Assembly (NCBI GenBank): GCA_013399305.1
Contig: VXAI01000193.1
Location: forward strand, 692,843 to 756,842
Direction: 5' to 3'
Source of the DNA: Rostratula benghalensis
Lineage: Eukaryota; Chordata; Aves; Charadriiformes; Rostratulidae
DNA length: 64,000 nucleotides
Made by a program: the position numbers and the translations under genes. Positions 1-12,895 of the stretch are shown piece after piece (the stretch's first letter is position 1; each line of letters starts with the position of its first letter). The notes under the pieces were generated by a model. The model did no database searches, had not been told where the DNA came from, and saw only the letters and a program-made list of their open reading frames with translations.

Positions 1-107
1 CTTTTTCTTTTTCTTTTTCTTTTTCTTTTTCTTTTTCTTTTTCTTTTTCTTTTTCTTTTTCTTTTTCTTTTTCTTTTTCTTTTTCTTTTTCTTTCTTTTT
101 CTTTTCA
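1..107. repeat. (CTTTTT)n microsatellite, truncated by window edge
   Basis: Near-perfect CTTTTT hexamer units run from base 1 to about base 107, with a slightly degraded right end (CTTTCTTTTTCTTTTC). On the minus strand it reads (AAAAAG)n. The array continues off the left edge, so its full length is unknown. Confidence 0.97.
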
Positions 108-3100
108 TTAAATGGGGACAATGTTTAAACAGAATTTTGGTACTAAACAGGCACATCTACTAAAACTGCCAATCTATTTTCTTTTGTCGAAGCCTAATGA
201 ATGGAACATTCCAATTAGCTGACTAACAAGTCATGTTTCTACCCATACTGGTTCTCCATCTTTCCCATCCAGTGCAGTCACGGCACAGACTGGACTGGCA
301 CAGAAGAGTGTTTGGTTCTGCAAGAAGCACAACTCCAGCAAACGCAAAGGGAGATCAAGGTTTCATAGAGAGCTTTGCAAACAAGATGTGAGTGTAACCA
401 ACAATTGCCTGCACTGGGGCTCTGAGAAGTGTGACTTCCCCCGTTCATTTCAGGACAACCTGACACATTTCTCCAAGCACAGCACCTTCTACATCAACCT
501 TGGTTTGCTGCTTTTCACAGCACATCATTAAAGAGAGGCAGCATCAAACCGCATTTAAGAACAAACCAATCCAAGGTAATACTGAGAGTCCTATAAATCT
601 CGGTTAGAATTTAAGCATCTGGAACTCAGTTAATCCCCCGGGTGCTTCTGGACTTCATGAGGGAGAGAAAAGCCTCAAGAGTCTAAGACTAAGATGTGAC
701 CAAACTCAACGTCTGCTCCACCTGGTCATCGTACCACAGCACGTGGACTGAGTTCATTTTGAGGGTGGAGCTCAAGAGAAGTCCCCCATGTAATTTTTCT
801 TGATGATTCTCCCCCTGTGTATATTTAGCCTTTTACAGCACCAGCCACACTTATTAAATTGTGAGAGTAGCTAAACACAGAGCTTGGCAATCCATGTAAA
901 ACCACCAAGATTATTACTCTGGGCTCTTTCAGGAGCAATAGCAGCTGGTGCTGAGAAGTTAAGGGAACAAACGCTGCCAACTCAAGTCCCTCTTTATTTT
1001 TTCATCAAAGGAACAAACCCCGCATACAAGCAGAAGCCTAGCTACTTAGCAAATACTTTCTCCTTCAAAATTGTTTTGAGCCAGAGAAAGGCAACGGTGG
1101 CAGCTGCTGGCTGAAAAGAAAAACTGCCTTTTCCCTTCCAAGTTGAGTTGAGGATTGGCACATCAGACGGCAGACATCCAAGCACACGTCCATACTGACT
1201 CTCCTGAGATAAGAATCTATGCTGCCAATATCCAGACACAAATACGCTGCCGAGTCTTGTCTCTAACAGGAGCTGTCAGGGAGTATCCCCAAAATTGCAC
1301 GAGCAGAAACTGTGCTAAGCCCCACAGAAACCTCAGGACTTGGGTCCACCTTCCCCACTTCTTCACTGCTGCCTTGACTCTGGAATAGAATGACCTCTGC
1401 CTCACCCTGTCATGGTACCACTGTCTCCTCCTGTCAGAAAACTGCTTTTTCACAGCTATTCAGTTCTGTGAGGACATTTGCTGCCACATCACCCTCATTG
1501 TGCATGGAGAAGATCACAGCAGCGTGCTGGGGACAGAAAGGTCGGGGAAGCTCAGCGGGGACACAGCACTCACTGTGAAGCAAGGCCTCTCATTTATTTG
1601 AAGAGGTGGCAGAGAGACATCAGCTAGGACAACCCCTGACAGATCATCCATAACAAATCATCTCTGAGCTGACAGGGACTTTGGAGCCACAGCTGCTCTT
1701 GTCATCACTGGGAGGAATAAAGCTCTGCACAGCTGGCTGCAGCTGGCAGTCCTGACCCTCACAGCAACAGCAACAGCAACAGCAAGAAAGAGTCAGCTCT
1801 CTCTCTGTGCTTTTGGAGATGAATCTTTCCTCCATCTGTTCTGCTTTGAAGAGATGTGAAGACAAGCAAATAAAATAAGATTCATAATCTCTTTTGATCA
1901 ACAGCTAAGAAGAACCCCTTGCAAGGTGATTTTAAGGGTGACAAAGAGGAAACCCTGATCTGATCACACCTGATTCATACTCTTGTGTATCTCTTAGTGT
2001 GGTTGGGTTGTTCTTTTCTTCACATTGAAAGCAACGGGAAGACTGAAATGGTCTAATTGGGAGCATGACTAGGTTGCCTGTCCTATATAAATTAATCCAG
2101 TGTGATTACTAGCTTTCAAATATCAACTATACTTGGAATAATAATTACCAGTGGCATATCTTAGCTTAACTATCCCACTTGTATTAAAAGGAATATTTGT
2201 AAGCGAAATAAAAACTCAACAACTTGTTAAATCTAGATAACAACTAGTCACAATTGAGGAGTAACTGCACATTTTTAATTGCTGATTAGTTTTTGTACTT
2301 TGGTTGCCTTAGTCAATGAAATAGATCACCATCTTTACTTTTGAGTTCTCACACTGTATAGTGCTACAAATATACTTTAGAGAGCATTTTAAACACAATG
2401 TTCAAACCACATAGTTGTAGTAAAAATTTTTTAAAAAAAATATTTGAGAAAATACACTTAATGTCATATCCTGCCAGTGTTACTGCATCCATTTTAAGTA
2501 AAACACCTTTGTTTTGATTTTAAGATGCCCACTACCTTTCCTTTGAAAGTCAGGTCTCTTGTGAGATCTCATCTCTCAAGAATATTTAAGATTAATTGAC
2601 CAATAATCATACTAACTATATTACCTCAGACTAATAATGCTTTGACCCTGGATGGGCAGCCAGATTTCTGCCCAGACTCTTCTGCACTCCCCCACCCTGC
2701 CCTGAAACCAGATGGAAGGGGGAGAAAAAGAAAAAACAGGAGCAAAAAACCTCCTGGGTAAAGATAAAGACAGATCATTTTCCAATTTCTGTTGAGGGCA
2801 AACCAGACTTGCCTTGGGGAAATAAATAAACAAATACTGATTTGGATATGGGGAAACAAACAAACTAAAACCAAGAAAACATTTGCACACTTAAGGAAAC
2901 CACCTTTCCTCCACCTTTCCTGGGCGCATCTTTATCCAAGCTTCTTTCCTACCCAGAATGTATGGATTATCCATAGGCTGCAGTCCCTCCAGGGGGCTGT
3001 ACGTGCTCCAAGGCGTGTGTGCACGTGTGTGTGTCCGTGTGTCCTCCAGGGTGGTAGTAGGGTCCCTGCCCACCATGAGCACCTTCTCCTCCCCTCCTCT

Positions 3101-4585
3101 GACCTTAGTGTTCCTGTGCTGTTCCTCTTTTTGTTCCCTTCTCCTATCTTTGCCCTTTCTTGAGTATGTTTCCACAGAGGTGCCACCAGCTTTTTTGATG
3201 GGCTCAGCTGTGTCCTGCACTGGGTCTGTTTTGGAGCTGGCTGAAACCATCTGTGTCCAACATGGGGCAGCCCCAGCCTCTTCCCACCCCTGCAGCCCTC
3301 CACTGCCAGCACCTGAATACCTGCACCCCAAATGTCATTATTCAGATATACTACTTCATAATTCTTTTGCATTATTTATAATACTTCTGTTTCTGAACTG
3401 CTTTCTGTGCATCTCCAGGGAAGCAATTAAAAGTAACATGGAAATAGTGAAAAGCGCCAGACATTTTTGAAAACTTCTCATCTCCTTTTAGAAGCAGCTT
3501 ATTGCCTACGTACACACTCCTACATAGATTAATGGTAAGAACTTCTAGGTACTGCTAGATCTAACTAGAAACATGTGCTATTGCCAGGACCTTACTCTGT
3601 GCCTGGGAGTCTCCCTTCTCCAGCCAATTGTTTCTGCTCTGATCCACAAAGCTGATTACTCAGTTATAAATAGCACACGACATTTTTATTTCAAAGTAAT
3701 AGAAAACCATGGACAATATAGGTTTTCCAGCACGTGTTTTCAGCCCGCTAGAGTTAATTAGCTCTTGCTTGCACAAACCAACTCACAGACCTTTCTCCTA
3801 TTCAGTCATTTAGGACTGCAGCTAATTTGTAGGATGTGAGCGTATTTCTAAGCTCCAGGGCCTGGGCACACGTGTGGCTAAATCACGAGCTCAGAAAAGA
3901 CAGTGACTCCTCATCCTCAGGCCCTAACTTCTCCTCCCCTTGTAGGAAAGAAAGAAATAAACTGAGGTGTGCAGATGGCAAAGGAGCATGAGTGTCCTCC
4001 AGCCAGGTCACCATCTGGCTGATGGGAACAACAAGGCCTTTGTAAATACTGACCTTTGCCCCCGGAGCCGATTCGCCTTTGGTCATTGCGTGTTTCACAC
4101 ATTTACCTCTGTATCTACTCTAAGACATTTAACTAAAGCAGTCTTGATTGGAACACTGCACAGGATGGGGAAACCATGACTTCATTGAGTTTCTTCCAGT
4201 GTTAATTGTTTTCATCATTAAATGTGTCTTGCTTCTTTTTTTGTACTTGGCTTCGGGCCCCAGTCATTAGTGCTGGTGCCTTTTCCTGCTAAATTAAAGT
4301 ACCTTGTGATACCAGTATTTTAGTTCAGTTAAGTTTTTTAAGATAGTGAGAATTATTTAATTATGCTTTTCTCTGAAATAAGCTAAACAAACCTATCTCT
4401 TGCTGTGAGGCATTTTTTTTTTATTAGTTTTGGAACTTCACTGGTTTTCAACACTCCCCCTTCTTCCAAGACAGTTTAGAAACCTGGAGAACAGAAACAA
4501 ACCCAGTATTTCATCAGGTGCAATCATTTCCCTCCTTCCACTTTCCCTACACACCAGTCTGTGATTTGTACTAGCTCTTTTGGCA
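108..4585. other. Intergenic DNA, no gene recognised
   Basis: I found no exon or known repeat family here apart from a short CAACAG-type array at about 1762-1784. Open frames around 2890-3470 on both strands are short, overlap each other and look like no known protein; I read them as chance in a locally GC-richer patch. Confidence 0.5.
1762..1784 (+). repeat. Short (CAACAG)n microsatellite
   Basis: Nearly four CAACAG units follow an ACAG. Reading in frame on the minus strand it gives a run of cysteine codons, but no gene surrounds it. Confidence 0.8.
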
Positions 4586-5345
4586 AGAATCACAGAATCA
4601 CAGGGCGATGGGGGTTGGGAGGGACCTTTGGAAACCAACCCTCCTGCCAAAGCAGGGTGACACGGAGCATGTTGGACAGGAATGCATACAGGAGGGTTTT
4701 GAATATCTCCAGAGAAGAAGACTCCACCACCTCCCTGGGCAGCCTGTCCCAGTGCTCTGCCACCCTCAAAGTGAAGAAGTTTTTCCACATATTGAAAAGG
4801 AACTTCCTGTTTGTCTCCATTGCCCTATCACTGGACACCACCGAGAAGAGCCTGACCCCTTCCTCTTGACACCTCCCCTTTAGATATTGATAAGCATTGA
4901 TGAGATCCCCTCTCAGTCTTCTCTTCTCCAGGCTAAACAGACACAAGTCACTTAGCACTTCCTTGTAAGAAAGGTCCTCCTTTCCCTTCATCATCTTCAT
5001 AGCCCTCTGCTGGACTCTCTTCAGTAGTTTCTTGCCCTTCTTGAACTGGGGGGCCCAGAACTGGACAAGGTACTCCAGATGCGGCCTCACCAGGGCAGAG
5101 TAGGAGAGGAGGAGGATGACCTCCTTGACCTGCTGGTCACTCTCTTTCTAATGCATCCCAGTTAGCCACAAAGACACAGTGCTGGCTCACCATCAACTTG
5201 TTGTCCACCAGGACTCCGAGCTCTCTATGTAGGGCTGATTTCCAGCAGGTCAGCCCCCAACCTGTACGGGTGCATGGGGTTGTATCTTCCCACGTGCAGG
5301 TCCCTACACTTGTCCTTGTTGAATTTGACTTTCACATCTTTGTTT
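4586..5345 (-). mobile_element. CR1 LINE, 3' portion including end of reverse transcriptase ORF
   Basis: This copy of about 760 bp has its 3' end at the left, where the plus strand starts AATCACAGAATCACAG. On the minus strand it reads the CR1 ORF2 C-terminus: RPHLEYLVQFWAP, then [31 protein letters not shown] and LPREVV. The 5' part (to about 5345) carries the region equivalent to FNKDKCRDLHVGR. It is 5'-truncated with a few frame breaks, so it is a dead copy. It is the longest CR1 copy in the window. Confidence 0.95.
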
Positions 5346-6989
5346 ACACCAGTTAGTGCTAATTTCTTTATGGGAAGTATCCCAGGCAGTATTTCATCAA
5401 ATGCCCTGTGAACAGAATTTTATCCACAAATTGAGGAAATAACCTCAAATAGTGGTGTCAAAGGACACAGTGGGATAAGATCTCTTTTTACTCCATAATA
5501 ACATATCACCTAAAATTACTTTCTCATTGTTTACATCCTTATATTCTAGTTTTTAACTGACTCCTATATCATCCTTTTTATTATTTTGCCTGCTGCTGGG
5601 GTCAGCATGGTTGGCCTGCTTTCTTTTTTCAAATATTGTTACCTAAACATTTTCTTGGGCTCTTGAAATATACAAAATTCATTAAGAATGCACACCGGTT
5701 GGCTGGAATTCTCTTCAGCCTGCTCTGTGCCACTCTTGATGACAAAGTAGCCAAGTCCCAACCACTTGAAAAAAGAGTGGAACGGGATGAACTGACAAAG
5801 GTCAAGCCTGGTTATTACTGCAAGTCATTAACTATGCTGTCTGAGGAACGGGTTTGGCAGGACATTTAATTTTTTACTTATTTTTGAACACAAGTGCAAA
5901 CCCATCTATTTTAGCAGAAAAGGAAGGAAGGTGTTAAGCGTGCTCAAGCTTAGCAATATGTTCTCCAAGAGTAGTATGTGACACCATCTCGCATTGCTCA
6001 GGGTGACAAAGTAGAGCTAGTTAACTCCTACATTTTTTCTTAAAGTTAGCTCATGTACCTTGTAGCTAATGTACTTTATAGAGAGATATTTTCTTACAGA
6101 GCTAAATTTGCTCCAGAGCTGGCTCTGGAGCTTGCAATCTCTTGACACGCTACTTAATACCTCCATGTACCTTTTCCCTCCTTGTGTGAGAAAGGAATTT
6201 CTTCAAAGCATTTTACTTCAGGGGCATACAGTAAGTTTCAGGCTATAGTAGGATTCCATACAATTATTGCTGTCCACAAGAGAGAAATGAGAATTATTAA
6301 AATTATAGTTGTAGGATCAATCCCAGTTTGAACCAGGTCCCCCTCCTGGGTGCTGCTCATTGCATCTCTGTTATGAGCAACTGGACACAGCACAGTTTGC
6401 TTTTTCACATCTCTGCATTGCTCCCAAGACTCAAATTCTTTGATGATTCAAGCTGTCTCTCTTGGCTGCCTGTGGGTGTAGTGCTTGGTCCCCTGGGGAA
6501 TTGCAATGAATATTCCTCCTGCTAGTTTGCTCAAATCCACTGCTTTGCAGTCCCAGGTGATTTCTGTTGCAGCAAGGTTCTGTGTTTCACATTTACTTTA
6601 TTTTTGTGACATACCATAAGACACTGCTGCAGTCTGCAGTTCCCTCATCTCCCCTGGCTTTACAAACATGATACTTGGACCCTACAGCTACAGCCATCTC
6701 TTCTGGTTTTCCAAAGATTGTATTTGGTCCCTACATATTCATTCATCGCCTTCTCCACAGGAAAGTCCCCCTCTCAGTGAATGCACACAGGCATGATGAA
6801 ATAGGGTGAGCCATCCTGCCTTCCTGTTCTTACCGCAGGTGCACCTCAGGAACTGGTGTTTGCTTTGTGGACGCTCTCTCTTCATTCTTGACACGCTGTT
6901 ATGAAAAGTCCCTGCCTCTCTCAACACACCTTTACAATCACTGATAGATCAGGTTCTTCTTTGAGGCTTTTTGACACGTGGTATCACAT
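5346..6989. other. Intergenic DNA, nothing recognised
   Basis: This stretch is AT-rich, with no plausible exon and no clear repeat family. Confidence 0.5.
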
Positions 6990-7105
6990 GAATCATAGAA
7001 TGGTTTGAGTTGGAAGGGACCTTAAAGACCACCTCGTTCCAACCCCCCTGCCATGGGCAGGGACACCTCCTACTAGACTGCATTGCTCAAAGCCTCATGA
7101 AGTGG
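6990..7105 (-). mobile_element. CR1 LINE 3' end fragment
   Basis: The plus strand starts AATCATAGAATGGTTTGAGT and continues through AACCCCCCTGCCATGGGCAG, the standard CR1 3' terminus in reverse. It is about 115 bp, 5'-truncated, with the last part (TTGCTCAAAGCC) decaying by about 7105. Confidence 0.93.
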
Positions 7106-10100
7106 TGTGGGTTTTTTTCTTCATAATGGCTTGATGAATACATCAAGGGAAATAAAGAACAGGGCAATAAAAGGGAAGGTATTAGAATGCAACACAGAGG
7201 AGCTGAAATGATGGCTTATTCAGCCACTCTGAGTCAGGCTCAGATAAACGTTGTTACAGGGCTTCTCTGCGTCGCTGCATTAGAAAAGTCATTGTCAGGA
7301 ACCACCTGGGAGGGAAATCTTGTTAATTTGGTGAGCTTGCTGTGTGTAAAGCTCTGGGAGTAGCATTCAGCTCCAATGAACCAGGGTCAGAAAATTCAGC
7401 AACTGGTGTCATTTGAAGTAGCAGAGTTTAATAATGCTTTTTGAAGACATTGGTGTTGCCAGACTTTGTTCAGATCCAGGTCTTTGGTAGCTTCAAACCA
7501 GCTTTTAACAGTGGTGCCTTGCCTGTTGGTGACATATTTTTGCACTGGAACATTTAAGCTTTACATATTTATCAGTCAAAACCTGATTATTAATACAGTA
7601 AGAATGATATAGATTCATTGTTTAAAAACACCATGAAGAGACAACATCATATTTTTCCTTAACATGTTAATATACTATAAAACACTAAGAAGATTCCATT
7701 TCAAACAAAGTAAAAGTCCGAGTCTTCACTGAAATTATTTTAGTCAGTATCTCCCTTCATCTTTACTCTTCTGGTAAGTAGAGAGTTGCAGTTTGCACTT
7801 TGCTGAAGTACAGGCACTACTGATTTGAACGTGTGCATTAACAGAAGAGGGCATACCTGACAATAAACGTGGAAGGCAGCTGTGGTGGTGATGATCCAAA
7901 CATCCACTCCGTACCCAGATTCTCCTGGGTATCAGCTGCTTCGCCACAGCTCGCAGGACTAAGAAAAAGAAGTTTGCACAGCAGCAACCACCTCCAAATG
8001 CCAGCGTGGCTGTACCTGGTGTGAACTGGCCCAGTGCCTGCCCAAAGGCTCCTTCATTCATGTTGGAAGAAAGGCTAACAAAAGAAACTTACAGACACCA
8101 AGCACTGCCCATCGCAGGATTTCATGTCACCTGTGTCTCAAAGACATCTGTTGAGATCACCAGTGCTTGGATCTACACCCATGTGAGCTTTCCACCTCCT
8201 AACTTTCCCTCTCCTGTAAAAGCAGTAGTGCTGTTAGCATCCCAAACGAAAGACATAGGTTTGTTACAGCTCCACAAACATCAGCCTCAGGGAAGCCTTC
8301 ATGGATGCCCCTGAATCTTATCCAGGTTGTGTTCTGGGCAAGATCCAATATTGCTTGCTGAGCTCAAGAATAATTATGTCTTCGGGGGTAATTGTGGCTG
8401 ATTTGTACCATCACTTGTGGCACAGACTGTATGCAAAAAACTCCATCAGTTTTCGTAAGATAATTTAGCAAGTCTGGGGCTTTTTTTCAAGTCACTGATT
8501 AGCCTAGGGATTCATTTATGACATGGGAATTCATCACAACTTACTCTCTTCTGCCACAAATTTGATGAGGCTTGAGCTGCTGATTGGACTAAACCCCTTT
8601 CTCTGTTGCTACACAGTTCTGTTCTTGAAATGAATCCTTGCTTTGGATCCTCCATCACCTCTCTCTGCACCTTTATTCGGTCATCTTTTGGAAATATCAA
8701 ACATCACATAAATTTTGCAGCTTGTGTGTCATTTAGTAGTGCTAATGATCTGGTGGGGTCAATGCCCAGTTAACACTGTTCATTCTCTGGATTAAATTCG
8801 TTCTGTAGTAACAGAGACAACGATGATCTCAGCAGGAGTCACACTTGTAACCCATCCAACGTTGCCAGTGCCCAGGGAATACACAGGGACTCCTTTGGCT
8901 CTTTGCATTGCACAACAATTAATATTTGCCCTAACAAACTCCTCTGACTCCTGAGCACCTTCCAACTCCGTTCTTTCTGTCAGTACTTGAAAACAGCTTA
9001 AACTTCTACTTGGACACCTAGTCATAATGTTTCTGTGAGGGTGAATCACTTCCAAACCAGTTCCTCTTGATATCATTACGTGGTTCTTCCCTAACTTTGC
9101 ATACTTTTAACAGCATCAGCAAGGAAATTGGCCAGTGAAGAGACTGACAGCATCTGCCTCATTAAAACTGACTGCGTTTATCTCAAGCTCTCAGACTTTT
9201 CAAACAAAGCTCCAACACCCACCCAGTATTTTAAAGTCATATGTACTTACAGGTTGAAATATCTTGAAATACACCAGTGAAATCATGGCTGTCAGTTGTT
9301 TTGTATGGTTACTAACTCATTCATGTAATTATCACCTAACTTACCTATTTTTGGAGTGAACTTTGTTGTACATCCTGTTCTTTGAATCTCTTCAGCTCAT
9401 TACTTCTCAATTGCCTGCTACACTGTCTTCCAAAAGAACGTAAAGATCCAATTTAAAGACACTTGATGTCATCAGTTGTCTGTAAAACTCTACTCAAAAA
9501 CCATTTTAAACATCTGTTCTTTTGACTGAATTGTTTTCAGCTTTGTCTCTTGCACTGAGTAGTCCACACATAGTTGATTAACAGAACAACTTCACTCTAA
9601 CTTCATGAATTCCATGTTTTGATCTTTCAGGCCTGGCCTCCAGCTAAGTGTGGCTGCACTTCTTGCATCTTTTCTTCAATGACTTGCTTGTAACTCCACA
9701 GATGCAATCAATCTTGCTGGGGATTGTTCATTGTTATTATCTTTGGATAACTGTTTTCCTGATGGATGCAAATGGCTCTTAGTACACATTTTCTATTTCA
9801 GAATATTGAATTTTAGATCATAATTTTCACCAAATTCTACAATTTTATTTTGATCTCTTCGCATTTAATATTCACACGGTAACAATTTCTGCAAAAAAAG
9901 GCACTCTGTTTCTAGTGATGATGGCACAGGTGACCATGCTTGTAGATACTGCATTGAAATGGCTGAGTACCAGTGATTTACAGTAATGCATCACCTCGTG
10001 AGTTTTGTTATTACTTCTTCTCAAGTAAGGTATATTGTCTCACATGCTGCAAATCCATCTCTGATGGCTTCACTGACTTCCCAGAAGACTCTCCCTTCTC

Positions 10101-11689
10101 AGTGGCTATTGACTTGCTTGTTGGACAGCTTTTGCCTCATGAACATACTGCAGTACTTCTGATGATACTCGGTGCCCTGCATTTTACTCTCACTCAAGTT
10201 TTCCATGAGCTCCAGAACTGGAATCCAATTGTGGATTCTGCCAGCTCTCTGAATGATGTTCACTCAGTTCATAGTCTGAGAGGACACTTCATCGGCATCT
10301 GGAATTTCTGAAGTTCATGGCAGAACTTCCACTGTGAATTATACATACACCTCAGTTTTTGGAAAGATGTCCCCTCTTTTTTTTTCACACTCACTGACAT
10401 GTTCTGTTGATCAGACACAATTCATATCCACTAAAACCTGTGTATTTTATAAACTGAGGACAGAATTATTAGTCATATTTAAATAGGAATACTAGCAGTG
10501 GATTTATGAATGGAAGTGGAATCTTGCTTTTAGTGACTCTCTAAGCCATACAAATAAATCCTGTCAAAATGAGTGTTTGCCACCTCTGATTATACCAGCT
10601 ACCACACCAGCTCAAGGAGAAAAGTCTTAAGGTACGTTCCTAGATCTGATCAAAACAAAGATGCTTCCCTCATTAGAAAGCATCATAAAATGAGAGAGGG
10701 AAGTCACTTTGAAGTCAAATCACAGTTACATGACTTATGAAGATGAGACTGCATTTAGCGGTCTCTGCATGAGGCAATGAGAAGACTCCATGATGTTAAA
10801 ATCATCGTTAGTATCTTTGCTATAACCATCTCCACATAGAGACCTTTCCAGACTTCCAGATTACAAAAAAGTAAAAAAGTCCTAAATGTCTTTGAAAGGA
10901 AAAGACAGACACGCATCTCATCAAAACTGCACAACAAAGGGAACAAAGATACTCTTGTTTTAAGAGCAAGGACTATCACCTCAGAGCACAAGGAGAAAGG
11001 AGGAATAAGGAGATGTTTCTTATTGCTGTTCAAAACGAACTTTCACCCTTATCCATGGGGAAGTGAGAAATGGAAGAAAACGTGGAACAGCTGGAAAGGA
11101 TAAAAATATCAGGAGATGCACCAAAGCAAAACACTCCCCCGGGTGAATAGGCTTCCCTTTGATCAAAAGAAAAAAAATATTTGAAATGTATCTGTTTTAA
11201 ACAGAACAGAAAATGTGAATATGCACCACACAGCTACAATGGTCTGAGACAAATCTTGATTGGTAGGAAGTGCTCTGGTTGTGGTTTTTTCCTAATCTTG
11301 TAGGACTCCCTCACAACTAGGTAATTACTTAGCTCCTGAGTGTATCCCATTAAGATTTCATAAAGAAAGCTGGGCTGTTGTTGAAAAAATGAGCAGTAAA
11401 GTAAACATTGTCATTTTAATATTGATTCTTATTTTGGTAGTAATGGCAATTAAAAAAAGGAATATGCCATTGACCAGAGGACACCACCAACAACCCGACT
11501 TGGTGAAAAAGCAAGTTATCTATCCAGTAATTATTATATCATACACACAAGCTTAATTATATTTATAGTTGCTATATTCCAAGTTTCCTTTTAAAAAGCC
11601 TCTGCTTAAATAATGTTCCCTCACTGCACATGTCTGCACGTGTGTTTCATGTTTCATTTTATTGACAAGTTTCATAAAGACTTTCTGAG
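7106..11689. other. Intergenic DNA, nothing recognised
   Basis: No exon with family similarity was found. A 112-codon plus-strand frame (9973-10311) and a 105-codon minus frame (7744-8061) match nothing I know and lack splice or codon-use support. Confidence 0.45.
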
Positions 11690-11840
11690 ATTCCTGGCAA
11701 TTGACCATCGTGTCTACCTTCATCTCATCAACAAATTTTGTAGCCCAGTGTTCAAACTCTTCACAAGGTCACCCATGAATATGGTGAAGAGGTAAGGATC
11801 CAACACAGACCTCTGAAAACTCCACCAGTAACGTGGGTCC
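11690..11840 (-). mobile_element. Old, degenerate CR1-like LINE fragment
   Basis: On the minus strand the frame reads SVLDPYLFTIFMGDLVKSLN, which resembles the LINE reverse-transcriptase motif G-S-V-L-G-P-x-L-F-x-I-F-x-N-D-L. The plus strand matches the usual CR1 text (ACCCATGAATATGGTGAAGA, then ACACAGACCTCTGAAAACTC). It is strongly diverged, so this is an old insertion. Confidence 0.55.
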
Positions 11841-11938
11841 ATTACAAGGATCTGTACCAGGATTCTCTCATTTGTGCCATAGTTGGGATGTTTATTATGC
11901 AACGTAATCAAATTTACTATGTTGGGGTTTTTTGTTTT

Positions 11939-11956
11939 GGTTTTTTTTTTTTTTTT
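11939..11956 (+). repeat. T homopolymer (A-run on minus strand)
   Basis: An uninterrupted run of about 18 T follows GTTTTGG. Its context next to a minus-strand AATAAA is discussed in the findings. Confidence 0.85.
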
Positions 11957-11975
11957 CCCCTGAGCCCCCAGAATG

Positions 11976-11981
11976 TTTATT
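11976..11981 (-). promoter_or_regulatory. Alternative AATAAA hexamer before a genomic A-run
   Basis: Minus-strand AATAAA is followed after about 19 nt by a run of A (the plus-strand T-run, about 11939-11956). It may be a second distal poly(A) site, an internal-priming artefact source, or chance in AT-rich DNA. Confidence 0.2.
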
Positions 11982-12445
11982 TTAGGTCAAAACCAGAGAA
12001 TGAACACTGTCCATCACAGCATTTTATTCTGTTATTAAAGATGACAGGACAAAGGAATCCCTCGGGGTAATGTTAAAGTTTCCAGATTATCAATGACAAA
12101 ATGAGAAGTATCACAACCCCCAGAGGCAGTCTCCTTAAAAAAGGAAAACAAGCAGAGGAGAAGTAGCCCAAGAATCAGCTGATATCCAGGCAGACAGGGA
12201 CATTATTGCCAAGAAACCTTTGCCATCCATCCTCCCACGTGAACGACACAAAGTATTATGGGCTGGTACACACATCAGGTTCAGTGGAACTTGTTATTGA
12301 AAAGAGAAAGCAATGAGGGCATCTGGCCATTTATTATTCAGCTCGTTCCAGTCCAGATTTGTCACCTGCTTTAAAAGTATCTAAGATGCTTGACAAAATG
12401 CAGAATACCACAAAAACAAGCCAGGAACTTTCTAGTCTGCAAAAT

Positions 12446-12451
12446 TTTATT
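12446..12451 (-). promoter_or_regulatory. Candidate distal polyadenylation signal AATAAA
   Basis: On the minus strand the hexamer AATAAA is followed by TTTGCAGACTAG, a likely cleavage region. About 30-45 nt downstream comes a GU/U-rich stretch, CTTGTTTTTGTGGT. This is the arrangement of a functional vertebrate poly(A) site. Another AATAAA lies at 11981-11976, followed by an 18-nt genomic A-run on the minus strand. Confidence 0.4.
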
Positions 12452-12668
12452 AAGCAACAGCTGGACAACTCTTACAACTCCAAATCATCAAGGAAAAATA
12501 GGGCAATCAGTCTATCTCTCAATCATGTAGACAGTAAAGAATTTGGACAAACCACATTTTTATAGGGAAACCAACAACGCTTTCTAGGCACCTCCTGCAA
12601 AATCTATGACACAAGATACATAAAAGGAGAGGCAGGTCAGGGTAGTTTTTAAGTACAATGGAAACCGG

Positions 12669-12684
12669 GTATACCATGGTATAC
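12669..12684. repeat. Perfect 16-bp palindrome
   Basis: GTATACCATGGTATAC equals its own reverse complement. It lies in the putative 3'UTR about 220 bp upstream (in gene direction) of the candidate poly(A) signal. Function unknown, possibly chance. Confidence 0.7.
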
Positions 12685-12849
12685 TGAGGAGGGAAAAAAA
12701 CCTTAAGATTAAAAAAAATAGATTTAAAAAATAGTATAGGTATGTAAAAGTACACAAATTGTGTACCAAATTTCCAAAAGCCTTAAGAAAAACATGCTGT
12801 GCTTGCTAGCTTAAGAATGCGTGCACCTGCATGACTATATGCTCATTAA

Positions 12850-12895
12850 ATAAAAAATATTTAAAAAAAAAAAAGAAAAAAAAAAGGAAAAAAAT
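12850..12895. repeat. A-rich low-complexity tract
   Basis: The plus strand is almost all A with scattered G and T (U-rich on the TULP4 sense strand). It sits within the putative distal 3'UTR. Confidence 0.8.

Noticed and set aside
1644..1901. Minus-strand frame with a run of cysteines
   Set aside because: The cysteines come from the CAACAG-type microsatellite read in reverse; nothing else supports a gene.
2891..3470. Overlapping open frames of 146-170 codons on both strands
   Set aside because: Three mutually overlapping frames, none with family similarity, splice sites or a plausible start context. Best explained by a locally stop-poor patch.
4590..5090. 166-codon minus-strand frame with a reverse-transcriptase-like C-terminus
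   Set aside because: This is the ORF2 tail of a 5'-truncated CR1 element, annotated as a mobile element and not as a host gene.
9973..10311. 112-codon plus-strand frame
   Set aside because: No recognised family and no flanking exon structure. Length is within chance expectation for 64 kb on six frames.
1..12429. Possible downstream neighbour gene (TMEM181 follows TULP4 in human)
   Set aside because: I looked for TMEM181-like peptide words in the minus-strand frames and found none, so no gene is called here.
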